In this document: piece after piece, positions 44,901 through 57,700 of the stretch
Layout: every line of letters starts with the position of its first letter
Numbering within the stretch: the stretch's first letter is position 1
NCBI GenBank assembly: GCA_964019055.1
Contig: OZ025216.1
Location: forward strand, 3,346,501-3,410,500
Reading direction: 5' to 3'
Source of the DNA: Anthopleura xanthogrammica
Taxonomy: Eukaryota > Cnidaria > Anthozoa > Actiniaria > Actiniidae
DNA: 64,000 bases
The notes under the pieces: generated by a model
Databases searched by the model: none
Told to the model about the DNA's origin: nothing
What the model saw: only the letters and a program-made list of their open reading frames with translations
Program-made: the position numbers and the translations under genes

Positions 44901-47900
44901 ACAGTGATTGTACCGCAAACGTTCAACAGTCATGTGAAATCTGCTCGCTCTAAGCTGTACAAAACGATGTACAAAAGTGTTTAATAAGTAGAAATAGTAC
45001 CTGTTCTTGAATGGAATCAAGTTCCCCTGTCTTCAATGTCAACTCGCCATCACTTTTCGATAACTGAAAGAGTCAATGAGTAACGGATTCGTCTTTCGTA
45101 AATCCAAGGATTTCACCTCTGACATCAAAATACGAAAGCTCCCTAACTCTACCCTTCACCCCTTAATTATTATTTCGGTTCCAGAAAACAACAAAATACA
45201 ACCGAAGTCCTATTCCATTATTCTGCTTATGTATTCAAGCGCTGGCCTTAATATCAAATTTAAAAAAATACTAAAAAACCAAATATTGTAATAAAATTCG
45301 CCTCTACATTTTCTGTTTATTAAAATTTCGATGAAAAACAGGGGGGGGATTTTACTTTTGATACTGCCGCCAATCAAAACATGGATTTCGATGTGTTTCA
45401 ACTCAACGTCTCGCAGTTTTCCGCTCTACTGATACTGACCTTATCTTTTGTCTCTTCCAATTCCACAGCAGTATCGCTGAGTTTTATCGCCAGTTCTCTG
45501 GATACGTGTTTTTCTGTTTCAATCTGTGTCGCCAGATCCATGTTGTCATTAGTCTGTCGCGAGAAATGAAGACACAAAAAGATCGTGAGAAAATACGGAG
45601 AATGACGTGCGTAGCGTTATTTCCTGATCTTTAACTTGAAAGATCGTTCATGTAGATAGTATAGCTTGATTCAAAATACTACAATTAGTACTTAGCAGGT
45701 ACTACCCGTTAGGTAGGAGGTTATTATGGAATAAAAGTTACCCCGACCCCTCCCCTGATAGTCACTGTCGCTCCGACCACATCAGGTAATTGATACAAAC
45801 TCTCTATAAGTTCTCCACATCTCGCCTTTTATTACTTGCTGCCAGGACTGATGATTTTTCATCTCTGCTTCACGCCAAAAATACCGACGGGTTTGTTTCT
45901 GATATTTTATTTTATTTTCCTGTTCCGGCATTTTTGCAGGACTCAGTTTCCCAGAGTACTTTGCACATTTTCTATTCGAAACCACCTTCATTACGTGACG
46001 AAAACCCGCCAAAAACCTTCCCGCTCCCATGACTAACGTGAACCCTTTTGATAAGAATTGACGCGGTAGTTTTTCCTTACCAATTTAACGAATCGGTCTT
46101 CAATCTGTTCAAGTTTCTCTTTTAACTCTTTATTTTGCTTCAGAGCTCTGTAATGGAAAAAGTTCTGTGTATTAGGACTACAGAATAGTTTACGCACCCT
46201 CCCCTCCCCTCCCTCCATACTTTTGCTTCTGTTTCTGTTCATTTTCTTCTCTCTAAAAATACCAATATTCTGCTCACCCTCCCCTCCCTCTTTACCTGCC
46301 TATATATTTTTTCCTCTCTCCTTATCCTATCTAGTACCAACATTTTTTCCCATTTCTCTATCTCTCCTCTCTTATCTTCTAAAGTACTAATATTCTATTA
46401 ACTCTCCTCTCCCTTCTTATCTGCTTATAGTTTCATCATAAACCCCTTTCACGTGACATCATCAAAGCAGCTCAATTTGGAGGACAAAACAAGATAATTT
46501 CAATCTCCTGAGAATCGGAGCCTATTGTTTTGTCCTCCAAATTGAGCTGCATTCTGACGTGGGGTCTATATCCCCCAACATTCTGCTCAACCCCTCCTCT
46601 CCTCATCTTCTCCAGTACCAATATTCTACTCACCCTCCCCTCCCTTCTTACCTGCTTATAGTTTCTTTATCTCCCTGTACACTCTCAAGTAATGATGCTT
46701 TATCTTCTGCATCTTCTTCCAGTCTTCTTAAATTGATTTCAAGTTCATGGATCTTATGCACATACTGACTTTCTTCCCTATGGAAATTTATAAAAAAATA
46801 TAAATTTATTAAAGGCGCGGACATACGATGCGACGTTGCCTGTAACGGAGAGATCGCATCGTTAGTCCACCTGGTGTTCACCCATACAACGTTGCCTGGT
46901 AGATCGCATCAAGAGTCCACCTTGTGTTCACCCATACAACATTGCCTGGTAGATCGCATCAAGAGTCCACCTGGTGTTCACCCATACAACGTTGCCTGGT
47001 AGATCGCATCAAGAGTCCACCTGGTGTTCACCTATACAACGTTGCCTGGTAGATCGCATCAAGAGTCCACCTGGTGTTCACCCATACAACGTTTCCGGCA
47101 ACGAATCTCAACGTCGCATGCAACGTCACATGGGTGGTAACACAGTGCGATCTACGGTTTTTGCATTTTCAAGGGGTTGGGGTTTGATTTTGAGTACCCC
47201 AAAATTCAAGATGTTGAGTTTTCTGGTGTTATGTATAAAGGAAATAAGTTCTAATGACTTACCTTGCAAGCTTGGCATTCTTTTGAACCTAATATAAAGA
47301 TAATTTAAAAAAAGATCAAAATCAATAAAGTGTTATGAATTTTGTGCACATTTTAGTATTTTGCCAGTTTTTATGATGAAAATAAGTAGTCCTGTGTACT
47401 GAAGTGCGTGCTGCTAATATGCTGCATCTCTCTGCTGTGGTTTTCTGTTTGATTGTCAGACCTTCCATCACGTGTGAGTAGAGTTTTTTGCTGGTCTTTT
47501 CTGTAATTTTAAGGTTTTTCTCTGGATTGTCTGGTTTTCCTTCCACCACAAGAAATCATCATGTTCTTTCATGAATGTCCACTTACAATGGTCTACTGAA
47601 TGCCATAGCATTGTCTCTGCCATTATAAACAGCAAGGAGAACCTAGTACAATTGTGTTCTGACACATATATATTTACTGTAAAGCCTGGTTCTCACTCAC
47701 AATGCAAGCTGACACAAGCATGAACACAACTGCAAGCCAATGCAAGAAAAACATCTTCCCTTCTCTCGTGTTTGTGTTACTTCTTTTCATAGTGAAAACA
47801 TGCATTAGCTTGGAGTTGCATCTGCTTGAGTCGGCTTGCATCACTAGTTAGAACCAGGCCTAAGAAACATGAAAGGACTGACCTCAGTTTGTAAGTGGTC

Positions 47901-50900
47901 TATCAGTTGCTGTTTTTCTCCTGATAGCTTCTCAATATGTACTGCTGCCATGGAGGAGGCTTCTTGGATTTGAAAAGCATCTTCGTCTTGGGTATCAGCT
48001 AAAATAAAGGATTTTCAAAATGAGGAGCCATTAGATTATAATGATAGGTGATGATTGAATTGAAGGTGGGTAGAGGAAAGAATGAATGATTGGAGGAATG
48101 GGATGGATGGATGGATGGATGGATGGATGGATGGATGGATGGATGGATGGATGGATGGATGGATGGATGGATGGATGGATGGATGGATGGATGGATGGAT
48201 GGATGGATGGATGGATGGATGGATGGATGGATGGATGGATGGATGGATGGATGGATGGATGGATGGATGGATGGATGGATGGATGGATGGATGGATGGAT
48301 GGATGGATGGATGGATGGATGGATGGATGGATGGATGGATGGATGGATGGATGGATGGATGGATGGATGGATGGATGGATGGATGGATGGATGGATGGAT
48401 GGGTGGATGGATGGGAGGATGGATGGATGGATGAATGGATGGCAGAATCAATCACAAGATAATAGAAGAATATATTGATGGATGGATGTACCATGAAGTT
48501 TCCAATTGACTGTATTGTTGATTCAAGCATTCTACTCATACCCACCTAATTGTGTCTGTAAACTGTGTAAATTCTCTTGCAATGTCAGTTCCTTGTTCTC
48601 AAAGTCTTTGTTCTCTTTCTCTAGAGCATCAACCTATGTGTAGCAAGCAAAACAATTTTTCTATCTCCACAATGCACTACAAAGCCAACTCAACCCAATT
48701 TCTTCCTCTACTTGGGTATGGCTAAATAAATGATAAACTTTATATATATATATATACATGTACTGTTAATTTACAACCATTGCTCCCCATAAGGAGAGTC
48801 GAACCTGAGACCTCATACATATACCCTATCAAAAAGCCCAAGCCACCCACAGAATAAAAAAAAACAGAGTGTGTGCAGACACACATCAGGTTAGCTTTTA
48901 AATACAAGATGCTATAACACTCCCATTCTCAAAACATACTAAGGGTAAGATAGGTAATGGCAAAGCTGTGACTACATGTATGAATGCACTCAAACAAAAA
49001 TCTACATGTACTCTGTGGTATAATCATTCTTTATCATTATATATAATACAGTTGTAAGTACCTGTTCCTTCAAGGATCGTATTTGCTTCTCAAAGTGATC
49101 AACTTCATCCGTGTGGCTGTGACGTAGCTCTTCATTATCTAATTCATATCTTTTTAGGGACTTTGAAATCTGTGAGAAAAATATTCACATAATTTATTAT
49201 TAGATGGATTGCAGCGTATTGCAACATGCAATTGATGACGGCATGCAATATATACATGGATATATACAGCATCATAATGGTATTTCCATACCATGAATGT
49301 TTCATACGAACACTGCCACACTGAGTTGGGAATGGGGAGTAGTACACTTGCCTCTCAATGCTGAGGTCTACTGATTTAGATCAGCTGAGAGGTTGTTTTA
49401 AACCCTGAAACTTTTGTGCAACGGTATTGCAATGCTATTAATTGTGCAACCAAAACTTTTGCCTGAGAAAACAGACATCCTTCTGCACATTCCTTGCCCC
49501 ACTGCGAGGGATGAGAAGCAAAAACACATCTGTTTTCTCAGGTTGCCAAAACTTGTGTTGCAAACAAGTTTCAGAATGAAATTGGACTGTGTAAAAGCCC
49601 CATGAAACTTGTCTCTCAATGCCATTGCACACAAGCTTCGGCTTAAAGTATCAATGTGTAACACAGCCTTTTTGGTGTTGAAAAGATTAAAATAAAGACA
49701 CATACCTGTTCTAATTTATTTTCTAAAATTGTTTTTTCTTCTTGTAGTTGTTGAACAAGGGACTGAGTGGCAACAGCATTGGAATCAGTTGACAGCTGAC
49801 ATGAAAGGAGAATCAAGAATAAATAACAATAATTATAAGTAATAATAGAGCCTCCTTCCAATAGACATCTTCAGCTTGGGCAAATTATTATGTGTTCACA
49901 TTGCAGACCACGTATCATTCCCTAGAGTATCTTTTCTTTGTTTAACAGTTGTACTGTACATGAGAAGACATATGAATATGGATACAACTCAAACAAAGAA
50001 TCATATTCTCAAGAGAATGACATGTGGTCTGAAATGGAAAATCGTTATGCACAAGCTAAAGAGTTTTAGGATGGAGAATTTGCAACTGGACATTTTATTG
50101 CTGCCTTTAACATGATATTAATATCATACCTGTTGTACAATGAGCTCTGCTTGTTTCAGCTTGAAACTCAACTCTTCTGAAGACTTCTCAAGTTCATCAT
50201 ATTCAGAAACCTACCATCGATGAAAGAAATCATAATCAAAATTATCTTCCTATGAAACCAAGCGACCATGGGCTAAGAAAGCAAGCCAGTCAGAGTATAC
50301 ATAACAGTCTTGATCAGGGATCTTGATCCCTGGTTATACCTGAAATCATTAGCTTTATAGTCCAGTACTGTACACGCGACAAAGTTACTAATTCAAATAG
50401 ATACTGATTGGTTGAGAACAGTACCAATAAATAAATCCTTAATTGTACTGGTGTACTGTACCTTGGCATCAAGTTTAACCTTGAGTTCTTCATTCTGTTG
50501 TAACAGTTCATCCTTTTCTTTACTGTAGGTGTAGTTAGCTGTTTGACTTCTGTCTCTATCTTGTCTTACATGATTAAAATCCTTGAATAAAGATAGCATC
50601 GAAGATAAGGAACCATTCTTTTTTTCCTCAGGAGTGGGGGAGGGTGACAGTGGGATAGAAGTAATTAAAAAAAATCAGGCTCTAAAGGGGTGAGGGGGGG
50701 GGGGGAGGGTCGCAGCACTTTTATGATAAACTCAATAGAAATAGAGGGCCCATTTTTTATGCAACAACTGAGAGGGGATTCAGATTTCTCATAGGGTTAC
50801 CAAGCAAATCCCAACCCCTCCCCTCCCTTCCCCTCCCCTCCCCCATAAAAAAATGAAAAGTCTCTAGTCTGAGATTACTGATTGGGTCTGTTTGATTGAC

Positions 50901-51669
50901 CATTGACTTGTCGTTTTTGTGAAATATTGGATAACAGATAAATATGCCTTATTACAATGTGAACATGGTAAAAAACAATTTCTTACCTCTTTATATTTGT
51001 CTAAGTTTGCAGAAAGAGTTGCATTGGTTTTCTCAAGTTCAACAATCTTCTGTCGGACTGCCTGCAGTCTACCGGTGAGTTCACTATTATCACCTATAAA
51101 TTCATGATAGTTAGTAATTATTAATAACTATAAAGTATTTGAGATATTACATTATTGATTGGCTGATTGTACTTGGCTTGCTACCATGTTTATATCAGAG
51201 GAAAGAAACACGCTAGTGCAAAACCACTCAAAATTATTTTATAAAAATTTTTATGTGATAAATTAAGTTCACTCCAGCAGCTGTAGAGGACTTGAAAAGC
51301 AAGAGAAACACTTGGCTATGCCTTGTTTTTCCTAAGCTTGCTTCTCTGGTGCTCTACAGCTCCCAGCATGTTTATTTCACCGTACAGAAACATGTGTATG
51401 CATTTTATATTCCATATTTAAAGATTTGCATGCTTTATCCTAATGCAGATGATTCTAGCCCTTACTTTCTTTGTTCACACATTTCCTCTGTAGTTGGGAT
51501 AAGGAACTTTGTAGCTCTTGTTTTTCACTAACAAGAATACCAATGGTTTGTATATGAACCTAAGATGAAAAAGTTGAAACAATCAGCAATGTATGACAGC
51601 TTTTTGTACAGCAATGGACAGAGCCTTGAAGATGATGTTCATGAGGACTGATGAGGACTGGTGATGATA

Positions 51670-51764
<95 letters not shown>

Positions 51765-54700
51765 GGACTGATGATGATTGAGGATGATGAGGACTGATGA
51801 TGATGATTAATGATGATGACTGATGATGACAGATGATGATGGGTGATGATAATCGATAACTGATGATAAGTAACGATGATGACTGATGATGATGATGATG
51901 CGGATGAATGATGTGATGACTATGATGATGATGATGATTGATTGATGACTGATGATTAATGACTGATGATGATTGGTGATGATATATGATGATGATGATG
52001 ATGGATAACCGATGATAAGTAATGATGATGATGATGACTGATGATGGATAACTGATGATAAGTAATGATGATGATGATGATGACTGATGATTAATGACTG
52101 ATGATGATGGGTGATGATATATGATGATGATGATGATGGATAACTGATGATAAGTAATGATGATGACTGATGATGATGATGATAATGCGGATGAATGATG
52201 TGATGACTAATGATGATGATGATGATTGATTGATGACTGATGATTAATGACTGATGATGGTTGATGATGATGATTGATGATGATCTATCTTTTCCTATCA
52301 AACACCTATCATTCCATCCATTCCTGGACGGCTGTTTTTATAACCTTTGTTTCACAAAACCAACAGCTTGACTATACAATCATGAACATACAGTATATGT
52401 AATATAATACCTCTAGTTGCTCCTTTAAAGTCCTTTGTTCTAATAACTGTCTGTTTACTAGCTCTGTTCTTTCCTGAAAACAATGTAACCAAAATAACAG
52501 TTTCAGTTACCCAAGGTTGCAATTTGTATGAACAAACATGTGTATATATGTGAGGTGTGCCCTGATACATGTAGTGTTGAGCAGAGTTTGACTGATGGGA
52601 AAGTGAGGGGAGTGTTACTGTTTTGATTGGGAAGCCAATTAAGGTCAAAAATAAATAAAAAATATAGTACATGTACTTACTCTTTTGATTTGATCTTGAA
52701 ATTGAAGGATTTGTTTTCTCTGAAAATTGAAAATATTGAAAATAGATATCTTGCTTACAGTAACTACACAACATAGTGGTCATGTAGACTTTCTAAAAGG
52801 AAATCTCTAAAAGTCCTCTACCTCCCATTTTTTACTGGCAGGACTGAAGACTTTTCATCTCTGCTTTGCGCCAGATTTACCGACAACTTTTTCAGTTGGT
52901 GAATAAATTATATAAAACAAACAATCAGTTGAGATTGGCAACAACTTTGGCATGAAATTGGAATTGAATCACTGCAAGGGAAAGAAGTTGTCCACTGGTG
53001 ACTCCATTCCATTGCAGAGGGGGGGGGGGGGGGAAAGAGTGGACGACTTGTAGCAAGTCTAAGCAAGTCTGATGTCTATCAACTCCACAAAAATTCTGGT
53101 AGACCAACTGCTAGACCATCACCTATTAAAATCATAAAAATATGGATGGAATAATTCATGGTTTTGATAAGAATGTTTTAAATACCTGTTCATTTACTTG
53201 ATTGTTGAGCTGTTCATTTGATCTCTTGTAAGACTGTAAGGCTTCCTCAAGCTCATGGTTACGGGACTAATCAAATGCATAAATAAAATTAAGTAAAGCT
53301 AGTATAGAGCATTTTTCATATTATTCGGAAACATATGGTACTGTAACTTACAGCACACATGCAGTAAGACATGTCATAATTCATCCAATCACAACGCATA
53401 ATTACAGTTACAATAAGATATGGTATGGCTACAAATTTGTGACTTTATTTCCACTCATACGAAAACTGCTCTAAGCATAGGGGTTCTCTGGTGTTCCTCC
53501 CTTCCCAAAAATCAACTTCTAAATTCCAATTCCATCTTTGGGCTTTCAACTAGCATGTACCATATTAAAGGTTCCATTTGTGATTGTCCAACGCTGTGAT
53601 ACAGCCAAAACTTAATATAATTTTTTAGATTTTTTTATTATCAAAATCATCAATGGAATATCTTAGGTCCTATATTGGGGGATAGGACTTCCTCTTTTAG
53701 GAGAGCAACAGGGATCTACTGTATATCATTCTAATACAAGCATATCATTCTGTAATAATGAAGTATAACTAACCTCTAGAGCTTCTATTTCATTTATCAC
53801 TGGATCTTCACCATTTATTTGGAAATCCTACAAGAAAATTATTATCATGAATCTTAGGAGATTCCACAGTAACCCCTTTAATTCTCATTAAAGAAAATAG
53901 GAGAAAATGGTTCTGATGGTAAAAAGTGGTCCAGTTATAACCGTAGTCGTATAATGGCTATAGCCCTGTAATGTAATCAGGTTCTAAAGGCCGACTGTTG
54001 CCAGTGCGAACATGTAGAAATCAATGTTTCATTATACCTGATTTGTAAGTCCATTCAGCTGGTTACACTAGGGAAAAAAAAAATTGTTATTCAATATTAA
54101 TGGACCAGTCATTATTTAAAGGGGTGGCTGGTGCATTTTGATTTTTACACGTACAAATTTTTGTGACCCCTCCCCCCAAAGTACCCTGTCTCTCTTAGCC
54201 TTGTCCTTTGTGGAGCAAAAAATGCTGGCTCCCCTCTATTTGCATCTAATGACCGGTCCCTAATGGTTGTTCATGTAGGTCTGATACTGTAGATGTGGTA
54301 TTGGTATTGGTAAAACCACAACAGTGTAAATAAACAAAGAAATATTTCAATCAACTTACAATTTGGCGAATTTTTTCTGCTGTAGATCCATCACTGAAAA
54401 AATACAACTTACAGTAAATTCGTGGAAACTTTAAAGATTATAGTAAGCAATATGAAAAAAGCAATACCTGTACATGTATTTACAGTGCTTTTCATAATTC
54501 TGTGACCTAACCACCTCTAGGCCTTTGGCGTATTGGCTTCTGTGAATCAAACTATGATGGTCTGAGTTCATTCCAATCTGGAGCGATAAAGAAATTCCCA
54601 TATGAAAATGGCAGTCGAGTCACAAAAATTTATCGACAGGGCTCCACTTTCGCATGGGAATTTCTTTATCGCTCAAGATTGGAATGAACTCAGCCCATCA

Positions 54701-57700
54701 TAGATTGATTGACGGAAGCCAAAACACCAGACGCCTGGAGTCTGTTAGAATTATGAAAAGCACTGTAAGTAGATGACCTTCACATTAGCAAACTAGTGCA
54801 TAGTATATATTTATGAGTGTTTTCAATGGTTTATGCAAAGGGTCAACAGACCCTTTGCATAAATATACTAATCAAGTATGCTGTATAGACTCCTTTCATG
54901 TGACGTCAAAGCAGCTCAATTTGGAGGACACTAAGAATTGGAACCTATTGTTTTGTCCTCCAAATTGAGCTGCATTCTGATGTGCTGCAAGGGGTCTTTA
55001 CGCACGCTATAATAAGTCTCACAATGATGCAATTAGATGTAATTTGTCTTGGTGCATTGTTTACCCATTTCAGACCACAAGTCATTCCCTAGAGAATAAT
55101 GTATCCATCTTCTAATGTGCGACCGTTAAACAAAGAAATGATACTATTGGGAATGATTCATGGTCTAAAATTGGAATCACATTACACCAAGATGAATTAG
55201 ATCTATAGAACGATGGGTTCACCAATAACAAAACATCCTTTTTTCCATGCATCCATTGAAAAGCAGACTCTGAAATAAGCTGTAAACCTTACCGTCCATT
55301 TGATACAGGTGTTATTCTACCAACATGGTTTTCTGTTATCACTGGAGTAAAAGTCTTTTGCTTTGGACTGGAATTATCACTAAAAAATAACAGAATAAAT
55401 GAAAAGAGGTAATGGAAAATATATATTTTCAAAGTACATCTTTTACAGTACTTTATGACTGTTCACTTTATAAACTGTTCTTTACACATTATACAGTGCA
55501 TATATATATGTGTATATGTTATTACACCAGTTTAACATTCAATGCAAAATGCTGTTTTTGAAGACCACAGACTTATTTGCACACCCAGGTTGAACGTCTT
55601 GGCAAGATCTTAGCAAGATCATGTAAGATCATGCAAGATCATGTAAGATCATGTAAGATCTTGGAAGATTGATCACAAGATCTTGCACAGACATCTCTTG
55701 CCAAGATCATGGCATTTTCTTGCCAAGATCATGGCAAGATTATTGTAAGATCTTGGAAAGATTTTGTGATATTATTATTGCAAGATCATGGCATGTTCTT
55801 GCCAAGATCATGGCAAGATTATAATAAGATCTTGGGAATATTTTGTGATATTATTATTGTAAGATCATGGCATGTTCTTGCCAAGATCATGGCAAGATTA
55901 TACCAAGATCTTGGGAAGATTTTGTGATTTATTATTGCAAGATCATGGCATGTTCTTGTCAAGATCATGGCAAGATTATACCAAGATCTTGGAAAGATTT
56001 CGTGATTTATTATTGCAAGATCATGGCATGTTTCTTGCCAAGATCATGGCAAGATTATAATAAGATCTTGGGAAGATTTTGGGATTTATTATTGCAAGAT
56101 CATGGCATATTTCTTGCCAAGATCATGGCAAGATTATAATAAGATCTTGGAAAGATTTTGTGATATTATTATTGCAAGATCATGGCATATTCTTGCCAAG
56201 ATCATGGCAAGATTATAATAAGTTCTTGGGAAGATTTTGTGATATTATTATTGCAAGATCATGGCATGTTCTTTCCAAGATCATGGCATGTTCTTTCCAA
56301 GATCATGGCATGTTCTTGCCAAGATCATGGCAAGATTATAATAAGATCTTGGGAAGATTTTGTGATATTATTATTGCAAGATCATGGCATGCTCTTGACA
56401 AGATCAGATTATACCTAGCTACCACATTATTTAACAAGTAGTTTTATATATATAACTAACCAACTAAGCTTAAATTCTGCAACTTTAGATATGTCTTTTC
56501 AATTTTAGCACTTAATTTCTTGAATTTCTAGGAATCAAATCTTGAGATATTACAACAGATGAGAGCTGAGAATTCTTAGGAATTCATGAGAAAACAATAG
56601 TTTTTAAGATTGAGGCGAGCACCCACTTATAGCAGTTTAACCACAGTTAATATGGTTTAACTTAAAATGTGAAAAATGTCATGTCTGGTGTGTCTTATGA
56701 AGTGAATTGTTCAGTTACGTTAAAATCGGCTTAAAAATACATTTTCAAGTAGATTTGAATCTTCTTGATACTTGACTTAATATGTTAAGTTATTAGCTTC
56801 AAAAATATATCGATTAAAGAGGCCTTAAAATAATATAACAACAATATTTAGTCTAATGGAACAAGAAGATCGAAGACTTCTTCGATGACCGCCATGTTGG
56901 AAATTCCAACTAACGAGCAGGACTGGTATGGAGCTTCAACCATATTTGGACATCCGGTCAGCCCATATATGGATTACTGGCTCACTCTGATTGGCTGATT
57001 CATCATTTCGAATTCGAGTGCCATTTTCATTCAGTTGTTAGGATCGTTGTTGCTGATAAAACATCGATTGTTCTTTGATAAATGTGCTGGTTTTTGGCCT
57101 AAAATCCCTAGAGACAAATGGGAAACTACGAGCCAATTTGTCATACTTTCTAACCTGGTATAACTCAAGTAATTTCCAAGAGATTTCAGCGAGGTAAGCG
57201 ATCAAAAATATGTCTTCTTTCTCCAAAATAACTAAACCGGATACGAGATCATACTATTTGTGAACCGAACTCTGAATCTAATGGCTAAACAAGTCGAATT
57301 CCTCACTTTTCCTTTAAGCCACTATAAATGAAAAAGTTATATTAAGATTTGCGGTCTGTTTCTTTTAATAATACAACTAATTTACCCTTTGATTTTTAGG
57401 TCTAAACCTTCTAACGGATGATGGAGTGTTATCACTATAGCACTATAAGATGCCAACTGCCTTTAATTTTGATAGACAAGTTATTTGATTATTGAAACTT
57501 ATTTTTTCATTACATTATTGTTAAACACTAAGATAACTAAACAATTACTTTTTAACTAATAAAAAAATTGCGCTTGCGTATGTCGTTATGCTTAAGTTTG
57601 TGTCGTAGTGTGAACCAGGCTTGTTTTATAGTTATGTTGTAATTTCTTATAGTACGTACTATTTCTATATTGTTTTTTAACTATTTTGCCAATAAAAAGT

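Noticed and set aside
46839..47093. A CRISPR-like array because of regular 50-bp spacing
   Set aside because: The whole unit is repeated with no unique spacers, in an animal intron: an ordinary minisatellite.
48082..48545. Long open frames encoding Met-Asp-Gly-Trp or Ile-His-Pro-Ser repeats
   Set aside because: They are the automatic result of the perfect 4-base array, which has no stop in any frame, and not genes.
55709..56441. Open frames with 26-residue repeats over the AAGATC array
   Set aside because: The 78-base period keeps a frame open by chance of repeat length; they lie in the arm of a foldback element in an intron.
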